Origin: Amycolatopsis umgeniensis
GTDB lineage: Bacteria; Actinomycetota; Actinomycetes; Mycobacteriales; Pseudonocardiaceae
DNA: 64,000 bases
Reading direction: 5' to 3'
Assembly: GCF_014205155.1 (NCBI RefSeq)
Contig: NZ_JACHMX010000001.1
Span: forward strand, 8,618,001-8,682,000
The notes under the pieces are model-generated. The model searched no databases, had not been told where the DNA came from, and saw only the letters and a list, made by a program, of their open reading frames with translations. Positions within the stretch are counted from its first letter, which is position 1. Every line of letters starts with the position of its first letter. Positions 17,432-26,920 of the stretch are shown one piece after another. The translations under genes and the position numbers were made by a program.

Positions 17432-18712
17432 GTGGGCGGCTACGGGTTCGACATCGCACTGGTCGCGGTGCTGGTGGTGCTCAACGCGGTGTTCGCGGGC
17501 AGCGAGATGGCGCTGATCTCGTTGCGCGAGGGGCAGTTGCGGGCCTTGGAGCGGGACGGCCGCGCGGCCGCCCGGACGCTGGCGCGGCTGGCACGCGACC
17601 CGAATCGCTTCCTGGCGACGATCCAGATCGGCATCACGCTCGCCGGGTTCCTCGCCTCGGCGACAGCGGCGGTATCGCTCGCCGAACCGGTGGTGCCGCT
17701 GCTGAGCTTCCTCGGCAACGCCGCCGGAGCCGTGGCCGTCGCGCTCGTGACCATGATCCTCACTTTCCTGACCCTGGTGCTCGGAGAGCTGGCGCCGAAG
17801 CGGCTGGCCATGCAGAACGCGCTGCGATGGGCGCTGCTGGTGGCGCGTCCGCTGAACCTGTTGTCGACGATCTCGAGGCCCGTGGTGTGGGCACTGAGCG
17901 CGTCGACGAACTTCGTCGTGCGCGCGCTGGGCGGACGGGCGGAAGCCGATCCGGACCAGATGTCGCCCGAGGAGCTCCGGGAACTGGTCTCGGCGCAACG
18001 AGGCCTGAACGCCGAGCAGCGCATGATCATCAACGGCGCCTTGGAGATCCACGAACGACGGCTGCGGGAGGTGCTCGTTCCCCGTCGCGCGGTGCTGACC
18101 CTCGCGGCCGAGCTGGACCTCGAGTCGGCGCGGCGTCAGCTGGCCGAGTCCGGGCACTCCCGCGCGCCTGTCGCCCGAGGCGGACATCTGGACGACGTCG
18201 TCGGGGTGGTGAGCCTGCGCGACCTGCTCGAAGACCGCGACGATCTCGCCGAAGTGGTCCGTCCGGCGGTGGTGTTCCCCGATTCGCTGCGGGTCTCGGA
18301 CGCGCTGCGCAGCTTCAAGGCCGAGCGGGAGCAGATGGCGCTGGTCGTCGACGAGCACGGCGCCGTCGCGGGCATGGTCACGCTCGAGGACCTGCTGGAG
18401 GAGATCGTCGGCGAGATCTACGACGAGACCGATCGCGACGTCCTGGCCGTACGCAACGGCCAGGACGGCTCCCTCGTGCTGCCGGGCACGTTCCCGGTGC
18501 ACGACCTCGTCGACGTCGGGGTCGAACTGCCGGACGCTCCGCCGGGGGAGTACGCGACGATCGCCGGGCTGATCCTGGTGATCCTCGGCCGGATCCCGGA
18601 GAAACCGGGTGACCGGGTGGTGGTCTCCGGCTGGACGGCCGAGGTGCTCGGCGTCGAACATCACGCGATCACGCGCGTGGCGCTGCACCGTGGGGCGAAT
18701 GCGGAGCGGTGA
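17432..18712 (+). CDS. CNNM/CorC-type (HlyC-related) membrane protein
   Basis: About 426 residues: an N-terminal DUF21/CNNM transmembrane domain (about 1-190, with FAGSEMALISL near the start), a CBS pair (about 200-330, including VVDEHGAVAGMVTLEDLLEE) and a C-terminal CorC_HlyC domain. These proteins are tied to magnesium or other divalent cation homeostasis; the old haemolysin label is misleading. I prefer GTG at 17432, since GGGGAG lies five bases upstream; a GTG at 17426 would overlap that ribosome binding site. The gene diverges from the P450. Confidence 0.9.
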   Translation: MGGYGFDIALVAVLVVLNAVFAGSEMALISLREGQLRALERDGRAAARTLARLARDPNRFLATIQIGITLAGFLASATAAVSLAEPVVPLLSFLGNAAGAVAVALVTMILTFLTLVLGELAPKRLAMQNALRWALLVARPLNLLSTISRPVVWALSASTNFVVRALGGRAEADPDQMSPEELRELVSAQRGLNAEQRMIINGALEIHERRLREVLVPRRAVLTLAAELDLESARRQLAESGHSRAPVARGGHLDDVVGVVSLRDLLEDRDDLAEVVRPAVVFPDSLRVSDALRSFKAEREQMALVVDEHGAVAGMVTLEDLLEEIVGEIYDETDRDVLAVRNGQDGSLVLPGTFPVHDLVDVGVELPDAPPGEYATIAGLILVILGRIPEKPGDRVVVSGWTAEVLGVEHHAITRVALHRGANAER

Positions 18713-18775
18713 GTTGCGCCGGGCGCCTCCTGTTGGCAGCGTGCCCGGTGTCCCACCACGGAGAAAGGTGTCCCG

Positions 18776-20455
18776 ATGCCGGAAGACCAGCCGGATTTGA
18801 AGCCTCGTTCGCGCGACGTGACCGACGGTCTGGAGCGCGCGGCGGCCCGCGGGATGCTCCGCGCGGTCGGGATGGGCGACGAAGACTTCGCCAAACCGCA
18901 GATCGGGGTGGCGTCGTCGTGGAACGAGATCACCCCGTGCAATCTGTCGCTGGACAGGCTGGCCAAGGCGGTCAAGAACGGTGTGCACGCGGGCGGGGGC
19001 TACCCGCTCGAGTTCGGCACGATCTCGGTGTCCGACGGTATTTCCATGGGCCACGAGGGCATGCACTTCTCGCTGGTCTCGCGGGAGGTGATCGCCGACT
19101 CCGTCGAGACGGTGATGATGGCCGAGCGGCTGGACGGCTCCGTGCTGCTGGCCGGCTGTGACAAGTCGTTGCCGGGCATGCTGATGGCCGCGGCCCGGCT
19201 CGATCTCGCCTCCGTCTTCCTTTACGCGGGCTCGATCATGCCCGGTCAGGTCGATGGCCAGGACGTCACGATCATCGACGCCTTCGAGGCCGTGGGCGCC
19301 TGCCTCGCGGGCAAGATCACCCGCGCCGAAGTGGACAAGATCGAGCGTGCGATCTGCCCCGGCGAGGGTGCCTGCGGCGGCATGTACACCGCCAACACGA
19401 TGGCGTCGGTGGCCGAGGCGCTCGGCATGTCGCTGCCCGGATCGGCCGCGCCGCCCGCCGTCGACAGGCGCCGTGACGGTTTCGCCCACCGGTCGGGGGA
19501 GGCCGTCGTCGGCATGCTCCGCCAGGGCATCACCGCGCGGCAGATCATGACCATGGAAGCGTTCGAGAACGCCATCGCGGTCGTGATGGCGCTGGGCGGT
19601 TCGACCAACGCCGTGCTGCACCTGCTCGCGATCGCGCGCGAGGCGGAGGTCGACCTGCGCATCGACGATTTCAACCGTATCGGCGACAAGGTCCCGCATC
19701 TCGGCGATCTCAAGCCGTTCGGGAAGTACGTGATGAACGACGTCGACAAGGTCGGCGGCATCCCCGTGGTGATGAAGGCGCTGCTCGACGCCGGGCTCAT
19801 GCACGGTGACGTGCTCACCGTGACCGGCAAGACCATGGCCGAGAACCTGGAGGGCATCGCGCCCGACGGCGTCGACGGCGAGATCATCCGCCCGCTCGAC
19901 CGCCCGATCCACAAGACCGGCGGGCTGACCATCCTCAAGGGATCGCTGGCGCCGGAAGGCGCCGTCGTGAAGTCGGCGGGCTTCGACGAGTCGACGTTCA
20001 CCGGCACGGCGCGGGTGTTCGACGGCGAACGGGCCGCCCTCGACGCGCTCGCCGAAGGCCGGATCGTCGCCGGGGACGTCGTCGTCATCCGGTATGAAGG
20101 CCCCAAGGGCGGTCCGGGCATGCGCGAGATGCTCGCCATCACCGGCGCGATCAAGGGCGCCGGGCTCGGGAAGGACGTCCTGCTCATCACCGACGGCCGC
20201 TTCAGCGGCGGCACGACCGGCCTGTGCGTCGGCCACATCGCGCCGGAAGCGGTCGACGCGGGTCCGATCGCGTTCGTGCGCGACGGGGACCCGATCACGC
20301 TCGACGTCGCGAACCGGACGCTCGAAGTCGCGATCGACGACATCGAGGCACGCCGGGAGGGCTGGACTCCCAAACCTCCCGCGTACACGCGCGGAGTACT
20401 CGGGAAGTACGCCAAGGTCGTCCAGAGCGCCGCGCACGGGGCCGTTTGCGAGTGA
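18776..20455 (+). CDS. ilvD: dihydroxy-acid dehydratase
   Basis: A 559-residue IlvD/Edd-family enzyme. It converts 2,3-dihydroxy-3-methylbutanoate and its homologue to 2-keto acids in valine and isoleucine synthesis. Family segments with iron-sulfur ligand Cys are visible: [22 protein letters not shown] and [14 protein letters not shown], with [12 protein letters not shown] near the C-terminus. The length and the ITPCN and CDKS phrases favour IlvD over 6-phosphogluconate dehydratase. The ATG at 18776 has GAGAAAGG upstream. No other ilv gene is adjacent, as is common for ilvD in actinomycetes. Confidence 0.95.
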   Translation: MPEDQPDLKPRSRDVTDGLERAAARGMLRAVGMGDEDFAKPQIGVASSWNEITPCNLSLDRLAKAVKNGVHAGGGYPLEFGTISVSDGISMGHEGMHFSLVSREVIADSVETVMMAERLDGSVLLAGCDKSLPGMLMAAARLDLASVFLYAGSIMPGQVDGQDVTIIDAFEAVGACLAGKITRAEVDKIERAICPGEGACGGMYTANTMASVAEALGMSLPGSAAPPAVDRRRDGFAHRSGEAVVGMLRQGITARQIMTMEAFENAIAVVMALGGSTNAVLHLLAIAREAEVDLRIDDFNRIGDKVPHLGDLKPFGKYVMNDVDKVGGIPVVMKALLDAGLMHGDVLTVTGKTMAENLEGIAPDGVDGEIIRPLDRPIHKTGGLTILKGSLAPEGAVVKSAGFDESTFTGTARVFDGERAALDALAEGRIVAGDVVVIRYEGPKGGPGMREMLAITGAIKGAGLGKDVLLITDGRFSGGTTGLCVGHIAPEAVDAGPIAFVRDGDPITLDVANRTLEVAIDDIEARREGWTPKPPAYTRGVLGKYAKVVQSAAHGAVCE

Positions 20456-20474
20456 GCCGACCAAGGAGGGTTCC

Positions 20475-20498
20475 GTGTTGAATCAAGTCGTGAATTAA
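20475..20498 (+). CDS. possible 7-codon leader ORF
   Basis: AAGGAGG at 20463-20469 lies five bases before GTG at 20475, which opens a seven-codon frame encoding MLNQVVN and ending in TAA at 20496-20498. The NPP1 gene starts 8 bases later and has no strong ribosome binding site of its own. The arrangement looks like a translational leader, but the frame is so short that chance is possible. Confidence 0.35.
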   Translation: MLNQVVN

Positions 20499-20506
20499 TA
20501 ACCGGC

Positions 20507-21259
20507 ATGCGACGGTTCACGACAGTCCTCATGGGCACTCTCGCGGCCCTTCTCTTCGTGACAGGAACAGCTTTCGCGGCGCCGCCCCAGGCGCTGGACT
20601 GGTCGGCGCCCTGGCCCGACCGGACCTACGAACCCGCCTTCGACTACGACGGCGACGGTTGCTATCCGACCCCGGCGATCGGCCGTGACGGCACACTCGC
20701 GCCGGGACTCGCGCTGGGCGGCGACGTCAACGGCCAGTGCCGCGACCTGTCCGATCTGGACAACACCAACGCGTACTCGCGGGTGAAGTGCAACAACGGC
20801 TGGTGCGCTTATCTGTACGCGCTTTACTTCGAGAAGGACCAGGCCGCGCTGGGGCCCGGGAGTGCCGGTCACCGGCACGACTGGGAGCACGTCGTCGTGT
20901 GGGTGCAAGGCGAGTGGGGCAGGTACGTGTCCACTTCGGCCCACGGCAAGTACACGACCAAACAGCGCGACCAGGTCCCGTGGGACGAGACGGGCAAGCA
21001 CCCCAAGGTGATCTACCACAAGGACGGGATCAGCACGCACTGCTTCCGGCACGCGGGGTTCGGTGAGGAGCCGGAGAACCACAAGAAGCAGTGGCAGTAC
21101 CCGCCGCTGGTCGGCTGGGACGGTTATCCGCCGGGCCTGCGCGACAAACTGACGGGACACGACTTCGGCAGCGCCCAGCTCGGGATCCGGGACTCGTCGT
21201 TCAACGGCGAACTCGCCAAGGCGAAACCCTCCGGGATCCCGTTCGATCCGAACGCCTGA
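20507..21259 (+). CDS. secreted NPP1-family (necrosis-inducing-like) protein
   Basis: A 250-residue protein with a Sec signal peptide (about residues 1-25, ending TAFAA). The diagnostic NLP heptapeptide GHRHDWE occurs intact at residues 121-127, with conserved Asp and His residues expected to bind calcium. In oomycetes and fungi, NLPs bind plant sphingolipids and cause necrosis; in actinomycetes the role is uncertain, and attack on plants should not be assumed. Cys52, Cys78, Cys95 and Cys100 could form disulfides. It follows ilvD, but a separate role is obvious. It ends at a repeat hairpin. Confidence 0.92.
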   Translation: MRRFTTVLMGTLAALLFVTGTAFAAPPQALDWSAPWPDRTYEPAFDYDGDGCYPTPAIGRDGTLAPGLALGGDVNGQCRDLSDLDNTNAYSRVKCNNGWCAYLYALYFEKDQAALGPGSAGHRHDWEHVVVWVQGEWGRYVSTSAHGKYTTKQRDQVPWDETGKHPKVIYHKDGISTHCFRHAGFGEEPENHKKQWQYPPLVGWDGYPPGLRDKLTGHDFGSAQLGIRDSSFNGELAKAKPSGIPFDPNA

Positions 21260-21262
21260 GGG

Positions 21263-21336
21263 CTGAAGGGGCCTTCACCGCATGCGACGCGGTGAAGGGC
21301 CCCTTCGTCGCGTCGCATGCGGGCAAAGTCCCCTTC
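21263..21336. repeat. GTGAAGG-family palindromic repeat
   Basis: Inverted arms at 21278-21291 and 21309-21322 flank a GTGAAGGGCCCCTTC core, with further CTGAAGGGGCCTTCA-like sequence on the left. It resembles the elements at 35051 and 41888 and lies directly after the NPP1 stop, where it may terminate transcription. Confidence 0.75.
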
Positions 21337-21436
21337 ATCCGCAACCCACCGTGCGGAAACCGATGCGGGCACTGTTGCTCGCCGTCAGCGTCACCGTCGC
21401 GATCATCGCCGCGAGGTCTTCCCCGAGGAGAAGGCG

Positions 21437-21676
21437 ATGGCGTACGCGCTCGGCGAGCGGACCGCGCATCCGGACGAACTGGACGGGGAGTGCCTGACCA
21501 AACGCGAGCGCGAGATCGCCGTCCTGGTCGGTGAGGGGCTCTCCAACCGGGACATCGCGGCGGAACTGGTGATCTCCGCCCGCACCGTCGAGACGCACGT
21601 GCGGCACCTCATGACCAAACTCGGCGCCGGTAACCGGACGCAGATCGCGACCTGGGTGGTCGCCACGAACGGGTGA
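21437..21676 (+). pseudogene. LuxR-type HTH fragment
   Basis: A 79-residue frame that consists almost wholly of a LuxR/GerE helix-turn-helix: LTKREREIAVLVGEGLSNRD followed by TVETHVRHLMTKLGAGNRTQ. The N-terminal part AMAYALGER resembles the segment just before the HTH of the large LuxR regulator at 22920-25232 (AIAYALEER). The same frame continues upstream in non-homologous sequence. I therefore read it as the surviving C-terminus of a large regulator, although ATG at 21437 with GAGGAGAAGG upstream could still allow expression of a stand-alone DNA-binding peptide. Confidence 0.6.
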
Positions 21677-21782
21677 TCAGTAGGCCGAATGGACGCGAGT
21701 ACGTAATTCACCCGATGTGCCCCGCTACCGCGCGGTAGCAGACTCGGCGACCCGACGATTCCCGCTGCCCCGGAGGTCGACG

Positions 21783-22916
21783 ATGACCGCGTCCCACGCT
21801 CCAGTCCGCCCCGCGCCCGCCCGTTCCGCCGCGCTCGTGATCGCCCGCGCGGTCGTCGACGGCATCCGGCACGCCCTGCCCGAGCACGCCGCTCTGTTCG
21901 ACACGCGCGCCACGGAGTTCGTCGCCCTGGTCTTGGAGTACGACGCGATGGACTCCGCACTGGGTATCGCCGCCGGCGCGGACGCCTTCCGGGAAGCCGG
22001 GGTCGCCGAGTACGCCGACGGCAAGGGGCTGGACCGCCTCTCCCGGGCCTACCACTCGGCGGGCAGGGGCGCCCTGCCCGTGCTGGCCTCGCTGTCGCGG
22101 CAGCCCGGCGCCGGGTCGGCCTTGATGGACACCGGCGTGGAGGCCCTGCTCCGCTGCGCCGACGTCCTGATCAGGCTTTCCACCACCGCGTACCGGGCCG
22201 CGCACACGCCGTCGGTGGCCGAGTTGCGCCGCGATCTGCTGAAGGAGATCTTGAGCGGCCGCCCGCCCGCGAAGTGGACGGCACTCGCGGCCGCCGCGGG
22301 CTGGGTGCCGCCCGCCCGGGTGGTCGCCGTCGCCGCCGAGCCCGGTGCTGCCCGCGCCTCGTTCGGCCCGGAGGTACTGGCCGATCTCACCGGCGAGTAC
22401 CCGCATCTCCTGGTGCCCGACGACATCGAGGTCGGTGGAGTCCTGACGGGGACGCGGATGGCCGTCGGGCCCGCGGTGGCGCCCGCCGAAGCCGCGGCCT
22501 CGTTGCGGTGGGCCCGCCGGACGCTGGAACTGGTCCGGCGGGAGGTGATCGAGGACGGCCCCCTCGTGCGCTGGTCGGACCACCTGACCACGCATTGGCT
22601 GTTCGCCGACGAGGTGCTCACCGGCGCGCTCGTCACGCGCAGCCTGGCGCCGATCGCCGATCTGCCGCCGAACGAGCGCACCAAACTCGCCGAAACCCTC
22701 GAAGCCATGCTCGCCGCCCGCGGCGGGGCGCCCGAGATCGCGAACAACCTCGGCGTCCACCCGCAGACGGTCCGCAACCGCCTGCGACGTCTCCGTGTCC
22801 TGTTCGGCGCCCGGCTGGACGATCCCCAGGAGCGGCTGGACCTGCGGATCGCCTTGCGCGCGGACCTGCTCGCCCCGGAACCGGCCCGGCCGGTCACCCC
22901 GATCAGGGCGGCGTGA
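21783..22916 (+). CDS. PucR/CdaR-type regulator
   Basis: A 377-residue protein with the actinomycete PucR plan: an N-terminal helical sensor (about 1-150), a GGDEF-like middle domain and a C-terminal HTH_30 domain (about 315-365) reading APEIANNLGVHPQTVRNRLR. ATG at 21783 has GGAGG at 21772-21776. Such proteins often regulate nitrogen or secondary metabolism but the target is unknown. It converges on the LuxR ATPase gene; stops are 3 bases apart. Confidence 0.87.
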   Translation: MTASHAPVRPAPARSAALVIARAVVDGIRHALPEHAALFDTRATEFVALVLEYDAMDSALGIAAGADAFREAGVAEYADGKGLDRLSRAYHSAGRGALPVLASLSRQPGAGSALMDTGVEALLRCADVLIRLSTTAYRAAHTPSVAELRRDLLKEILSGRPPAKWTALAAAAGWVPPARVVAVAAEPGAARASFGPEVLADLTGEYPHLLVPDDIEVGGVLTGTRMAVGPAVAPAEAAASLRWARRTLELVRREVIEDGPLVRWSDHLTTHWLFADEVLTGALVTRSLAPIADLPPNERTKLAETLEAMLAARGGAPEIANNLGVHPQTVRNRLRRLRVLFGARLDDPQERLDLRIALRADLLAPEPARPVTPIRAA

Positions 22917-22919
22917 GGG

Positions 22920-25232
22920 TCAGGCGGGATCCGCGGACCGGGTCACCCACGTGGCGACCTGGACGCGGTTGGAGTAGCCGAGTTTGGTGAGGATGTGGTC
23001 GATGTGGGTGTCCACCGTGCGCCGGGCGATGCCGAGCCGGTCGGCGATCTCCTGGTTCGTCAGCCCCTCGGCGACCACGTGCGCGATCTCGGTCTCGCGT
23101 TTGGTGAGCACCTGCGCTGTCTGTTTCCGTGGCGCGTGGGACCGCTCCTCGAGGGCGTAAGCGATGGCGTCGCCGGTGGGCATCGCGGCGCCGTCGGCGA
23201 ACTCCTTGATCGCGACCTCCCACCCCAGCGCCGACGTCACGGCGTCGGTGTCGGCCTGCAGCGGTTCGGTGAAAGCCTCGTACCGCGTCGGCCAAGCGCC
23301 CACCGTCCGCCAGACGTTCATCGCGGCGCCCTGCAGGATCGCGGCCCGGTTCGGGCGGCCGGTGCGGGCCGCGCAGCCCGCCAGGACGGTGAGGGTGAAC
23401 CCGACGACGACGCGGTCGTCCACCCGCTCGTGCAGGCGCAGGACCTGCTCGCAGCACCGGCTCGCCACGGAGAGATCGCCTTGGAGGTACTCGGCGGCGG
23501 CACGGGACCACAGTGCCCAGCCCCGCCAGAAGACCTCGCCCCGCCGCTCGCAGCGCTCGACGGATTCGGCCAGCACCGCCCGGCCGCGGTCGATGTCGCC
23601 GTCCAGCCAGACGGCCAGCCCGTGGTTGTAGCTCGCCCAGAGGTCCGCGCCCTCGTCGCCGTGGGCGCGGAAGAGGTCGATCGCCGTGCCGAACAGACGC
23701 GACGCCTCGGGCATGTCGTTGCCGATCAGCGCGGCGTAGGCGCGGACGTGGAGCACGTACGCGGCGGCGAGCTCGTCACCGCTCGTCTCGGCTTCGGCGG
23801 CCGCCCTGTCCACCATGCACCGATAGGCGGGCATGTCTCCCTGCACCAGGGCCAGGAAACCGGACAGCCACAGCACGTGTGCCCGCTCCGGGATCTCCGG
23901 CGGCGCGGCCTCGTCGAGCCGCCGGACCCACATCCGGCCCTCGGTGTTCAGCCCGCGGACGATCCAGAACTCCTTGACGTCGCGCAACATCCGCAGCCCG
24001 ACGACAGCGTCCTCGGGGCCGCCGGTGCAGAAGTCGAGGGCGACGCGCAGGTTCGCGTGCTCGCGCCGCAACCGGCCGATCCAGCCGAGCTGATCGGTCT
24101 CCAGCCACTCGGTGGCGTACCGGCCGGCGAGTTCGGCGAACCAGTCACGGTGCCGTTTGCGGAACTCCGCCGTCCCGCCCGTCTCGATCAGCCTGTCGGC
24201 GCCGTACTCGCGTACCGACTCCAGCATGCGGTACCGCACGCCGCCCGGGTACTCCTCGCGCAGCAGGATGGACTTGTCGAGCAGCCCGTCGACGACTTCG
24301 AGGACGCTTTCGCAGGGCAGTTCGCCGCCGGAACAGACCTGTTCGGCTGCGTCGAGGTCGAAGCTGCCGGAGAACACCGACGCGCGCGCCCACAGCAGCC
24401 GTTCGGGGCCGGTGCACAGGTCGTGGCTCCAGTCGATCAGCGCCCGCATGGTCTCGTGCCGTTCCGGCCGCCCGCGCCGGTCCTTCGTGAGCACGGAGAA
24501 CTGCCTGTCGAGCCTGTCGGCCAGCTGGCGCAGGGACAACGCCCGCGCGCGGACGGCGGCCAGTTCGATGGCCAGCGGCAGCCCGTCGAGCCTGCGGCAC
24601 AGCCGGATCAGCGGTTCGATGTCGTCTTCGGTGAGCCGGAACGACGGCGCGACCGCGGTCGCGCGGTCCACGAACAAGCGCACGGACTCGTCGTTCACCA
24701 CGCGTTCGAAGGAGTCGCCCTGTTCCGGCACCGCCAGCGGCGGCACCGGCAGGACCCGCTCGCCCGCCACGCCGAGGGACTGCCTACTCGTGGCCAGCAC
24801 GGTCACCTGGGGACATTCCCTGACGATGGTGTCGGCGAACCAGGCGCAGCTGTCGACCAGATGCTCACAGTTGTCCAGCACCAGGAGCAACCGGCTCGCC
24901 CGCAGCGCCTCGACGACCACCTCGATGGCCGGTTTGGCCGAACGGTCGCCGAAGCCGAGCACGTTCGCCACCGTCGGCACCAGCAACGCGGGTTCCCGCA
25001 GTTCGGCCAGCGACACGAACGCGACCTCGTCGGCGGTCGCCTCACGACGGGCCGCCGCGATCCGCCACGCCAGCCTGGTCTTGCCCACCCCGCCCGGTCC
25101 GGTCAGCGTGACCAGCGAGGAGGCTTCCAGCAGACGCCGCGCCTCGCCGGTCTCGACGTCGCGGCCCACGTAGCTGGTCACTTCGGTGGGATCGCCCGAC
25201 CACCCCGAAAGCGAGCCAACTCCGTCCGCCAT
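22920..25232 (-). CDS. LuxR-type regulator with AAA/NB-ARC ATPase domain
   Basis: A 770-residue signal-transduction ATPase. The P-loop GPGGVGKTR is at about 45-53 and VLDNCEHLVDS is the Walker B region; a helical TPR-like middle (about 350-690) follows, and a LuxR HTH ends the protein (LTKRETEIAHVVAEGLTNQE). The architecture is that of AfsR/MalT-like STAND regulators in which nucleotide binding and an unknown signal drive oligomerisation. The ATG at 25232 has GGGAGAG upstream. The HTH fragment at 21437-21676 resembles its C-terminus. Confidence 0.9.
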   Translation of the reverse strand: MADGVGSLSGWSGDPTEVTSYVGRDVETGEARRLLEASSLVTLTGPGGVGKTRLAWRIAAARREATADEVAFVSLAELREPALLVPTVANVLGFGDRSAKPAIEVVVEALRASRLLLVLDNCEHLVDSCAWFADTIVRECPQVTVLATSRQSLGVAGERVLPVPPLAVPEQGDSFERVVNDESVRLFVDRATAVAPSFRLTEDDIEPLIRLCRRLDGLPLAIELAAVRARALSLRQLADRLDRQFSVLTKDRRGRPERHETMRALIDWSHDLCTGPERLLWARASVFSGSFDLDAAEQVCSGGELPCESVLEVVDGLLDKSILLREEYPGGVRYRMLESVREYGADRLIETGGTAEFRKRHRDWFAELAGRYATEWLETDQLGWIGRLRREHANLRVALDFCTGGPEDAVVGLRMLRDVKEFWIVRGLNTEGRMWVRRLDEAAPPEIPERAHVLWLSGFLALVQGDMPAYRCMVDRAAAEAETSGDELAAAYVLHVRAYAALIGNDMPEASRLFGTAIDLFRAHGDEGADLWASYNHGLAVWLDGDIDRGRAVLAESVERCERRGEVFWRGWALWSRAAAEYLQGDLSVASRCCEQVLRLHERVDDRVVVGFTLTVLAGCAARTGRPNRAAILQGAAMNVWRTVGAWPTRYEAFTEPLQADTDAVTSALGWEVAIKEFADGAAMPTGDAIAYALEERSHAPRKQTAQVLTKRETEIAHVVAEGLTNQEIADRLGIARRTVDTHIDHILTKLGYSNRVQVATWVTRSADPA

Positions 25233-25321
25233 GCACTCTCCCGCGATCGACCAGACCCGCGACCTCCGTCCGATGTAGACGGAAGTCGCCCGGCTGCGGA
25301 TCCTAGCGGACCGGCGTCGCC

Positions 25322-25555
25322 CTAGCGGGACACTTGCTTGCCGCGGTCGTACGCCCAGCCCGCCAGCACCACTCCGGCCGCCGCGAGCAGCAGGAACACG
25401 ATCAGCCTGCCTGCCCATTCACCGGGTACCCAGTCGAACGCTCCCCACAACTGGGTCGCCGAATGATCGAACAGGCCGCGGATGGCGGCCTGCGCGAAGA
25501 CGGCGACGGCCACCATCCCGAAGATCTGCAGCCCCAGCCAGCCGCCCTTGCTCAT
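25322..25555 (-). CDS. small two-helix membrane protein
   Basis: A 77-residue protein with two hydrophobic helices, about 6-26 and 48-68 (LIVFLLLAAAGVVLAGWAYD). ATG at 25555 follows GGGGG by seven bases. No family recognised. It lies divergent from the histidine kinase gene and upstream of the LuxR ATPase gene on the same strand. Confidence 0.65.
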   Translation of the reverse strand: MSKGGWLGLQIFGMVAVAVFAQAAIRGLFDHSATQLWGAFDWVPGEWAGRLIVFLLLAAAGVVLAGWAYDRGKQVSR

Positions 25556-25735
25556 GCTTCGTACCCCCTGTTTCGCGGTTGTGCGTCCAGCATCTCCCCG
25601 GCGGGCGGCGAGCACATCCGCACCGCGTCGCGTGCCGCGTTCGACCAAAGTCGATCCCGGCCGAGACCGAGGTCGAGGACGGGATCGTCCCGTGTCCGGC
25701 TGCGCCGCCCTCGGCGGGTCGACCATGATGGGCCC

Positions 25736-26920
25736 GTGATCACCGAAGCCGGCGCCCAGCCGCCCCTCCGGCCGTGGGGGCAGGCCTGGCGCCTGCTGGC
25801 CGCGGCCGCGATGGGCGTGCTGATCTGGATCGTCACGGCGTCGCAACTGCCGGTGGGGGCGGCGGGACCGAGGATCGAGTGGATGATCACCGGTGATCCG
25901 CTGGTGGCGCTCGCCTGCCTCGTCGCGCTGCTGTGGCGCCGTCGCTTCCCCGTCACGATCGCGCTCGCGGTCATCCTCGCCTCGACGGTTTCGGTTTTGG
26001 CGGGTGGCGCGTCGTTGCTGGCGCTCTGTTCGCTGTCCACCCGTCGGAGACCGGCCGAGACGGTGGTCGCGGCGGTGTTGTCCGTGGTGACCGCGGTGCT
26101 GACCGCGGACTTCTACCCGCACCGCGAGCCGACGGGACCGCTGTGGCTGGTGCTCAGTCTCCCCACCTTGATGGTGGGCATCGTGGTCGCCGTCGGCGCC
26201 GCGATCGGCGCGCGCCGCGAGGAGGTGCGCTCCCTGCGGGAACGGGTCGAGAGCGCGGAACGGGAGCAGGCCGCCCGCGCCGCCGAGGCACGGATCGTGG
26301 AGCGGCACCGGATCGCCCGCGAGATGCACGACGTCCTCGCGCACCGGGTCTCGCTGGTCGCCATGCAGGCCGGGGTGCTGGGGCACCGCCCGGACCTGCC
26401 CGCCGACCAGATCGCCGAACTGGCTCGCGGTATCGCCGAGGGTTCCCATCAGGCGCTGGAAGAACTGCGGGACGTCCTCGGTGTGCTGCGGGCGAGCCCG
26501 GACGAGCTGGAGCCGCCGCAGCCCTCGCTCACCGATCTGCCCGCGCTCGTCGCGGACGCCAGGGCATTGGGGCTGGACGTCACCTTGACGACCACGACGG
26601 CGGGTGAGCCGCCCGACGCGACCGCGAGGACCGTCTACCGGATCGTGCAGGAAGGGCTGACCAACGCGGGCAAACACGCGCCGGGAGCCAGGGTGGCGGT
26701 CACCGTCGAGGGAACCGCGGGCGACGGCTTGCGGGCGACGGTCCGGGATTCCGGTGCGGCGCGGAGGATCGCGGGCCCGCCCGTTTCGGGATACGGGCTG
26801 CTCGGGCTCTCCGAGCGGGTCGAGCTGGCGGGCGGCGAACTGGACCACCATCCGGAACCCGGCGGCGGGTTCGTCCTCGCCGCGCGGCTACCGTGGCCGG
26901 TCCGGGAAGGGAGCGAGTGA
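25736..26920 (+). CDS. sensor histidine kinase (HisKA_3 type)
   Basis: A 394-residue membrane kinase. About five hydrophobic helices occupy residues 15-155, then a coiled segment leads to the H-box REMHDVLAHRVSLV, where His198 is the phosphoacceptor. An HATPase_c domain follows (IVQEGLTNAGKHAPG as N-box, SGYGLLGLSERVELAGG as G-box). This is the NarL-partner class found in desK-like actinomycete systems. I chose GTG at 25736; the frame is open upstream but that part is antisense to the small membrane gene. It is coupled directly to the response regulator (TGA then ATG). The stimulus is unknown. Confidence 0.92.
   Translation: MITEAGAQPPLRPWGQAWRLLAAAAMGVLIWIVTASQLPVGAAGPRIEWMITGDPLVALACLVALLWRRRFPVTIALAVILASTVSVLAGGASLLALCSLSTRRRPAETVVAAVLSVVTAVLTADFYPHREPTGPLWLVLSLPTLMVGIVVAVGAAIGARREEVRSLRERVESAEREQAARAAEARIVERHRIAREMHDVLAHRVSLVAMQAGVLGHRPDLPADQIAELARGIAEGSHQALEELRDVLGVLRASPDELEPPQPSLTDLPALVADARALGLDVTLTTTTAGEPPDATARTVYRIVQEGLTNAGKHAPGARVAVTVEGTAGDGLRATVRDSGAARRIAGPPVSGYGLLGLSERVELAGGELDHHPEPGGGFVLAARLPWPVREGSE

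Noticed and set aside
17357..20464. 1035-codon open frame on the minus strand
   Set aside because: It lies antisense to the CNNM and ilvD genes and encodes a low-complexity Arg/His/Asp/Gly-rich product, a usual artefact of high-GC codon bias.
22995..25325. 776-codon open frame on the plus strand
   Set aside because: Antisense to the LuxR ATPase regulator, which has clear P-loop and HTH motifs; the plus-strand product has none.
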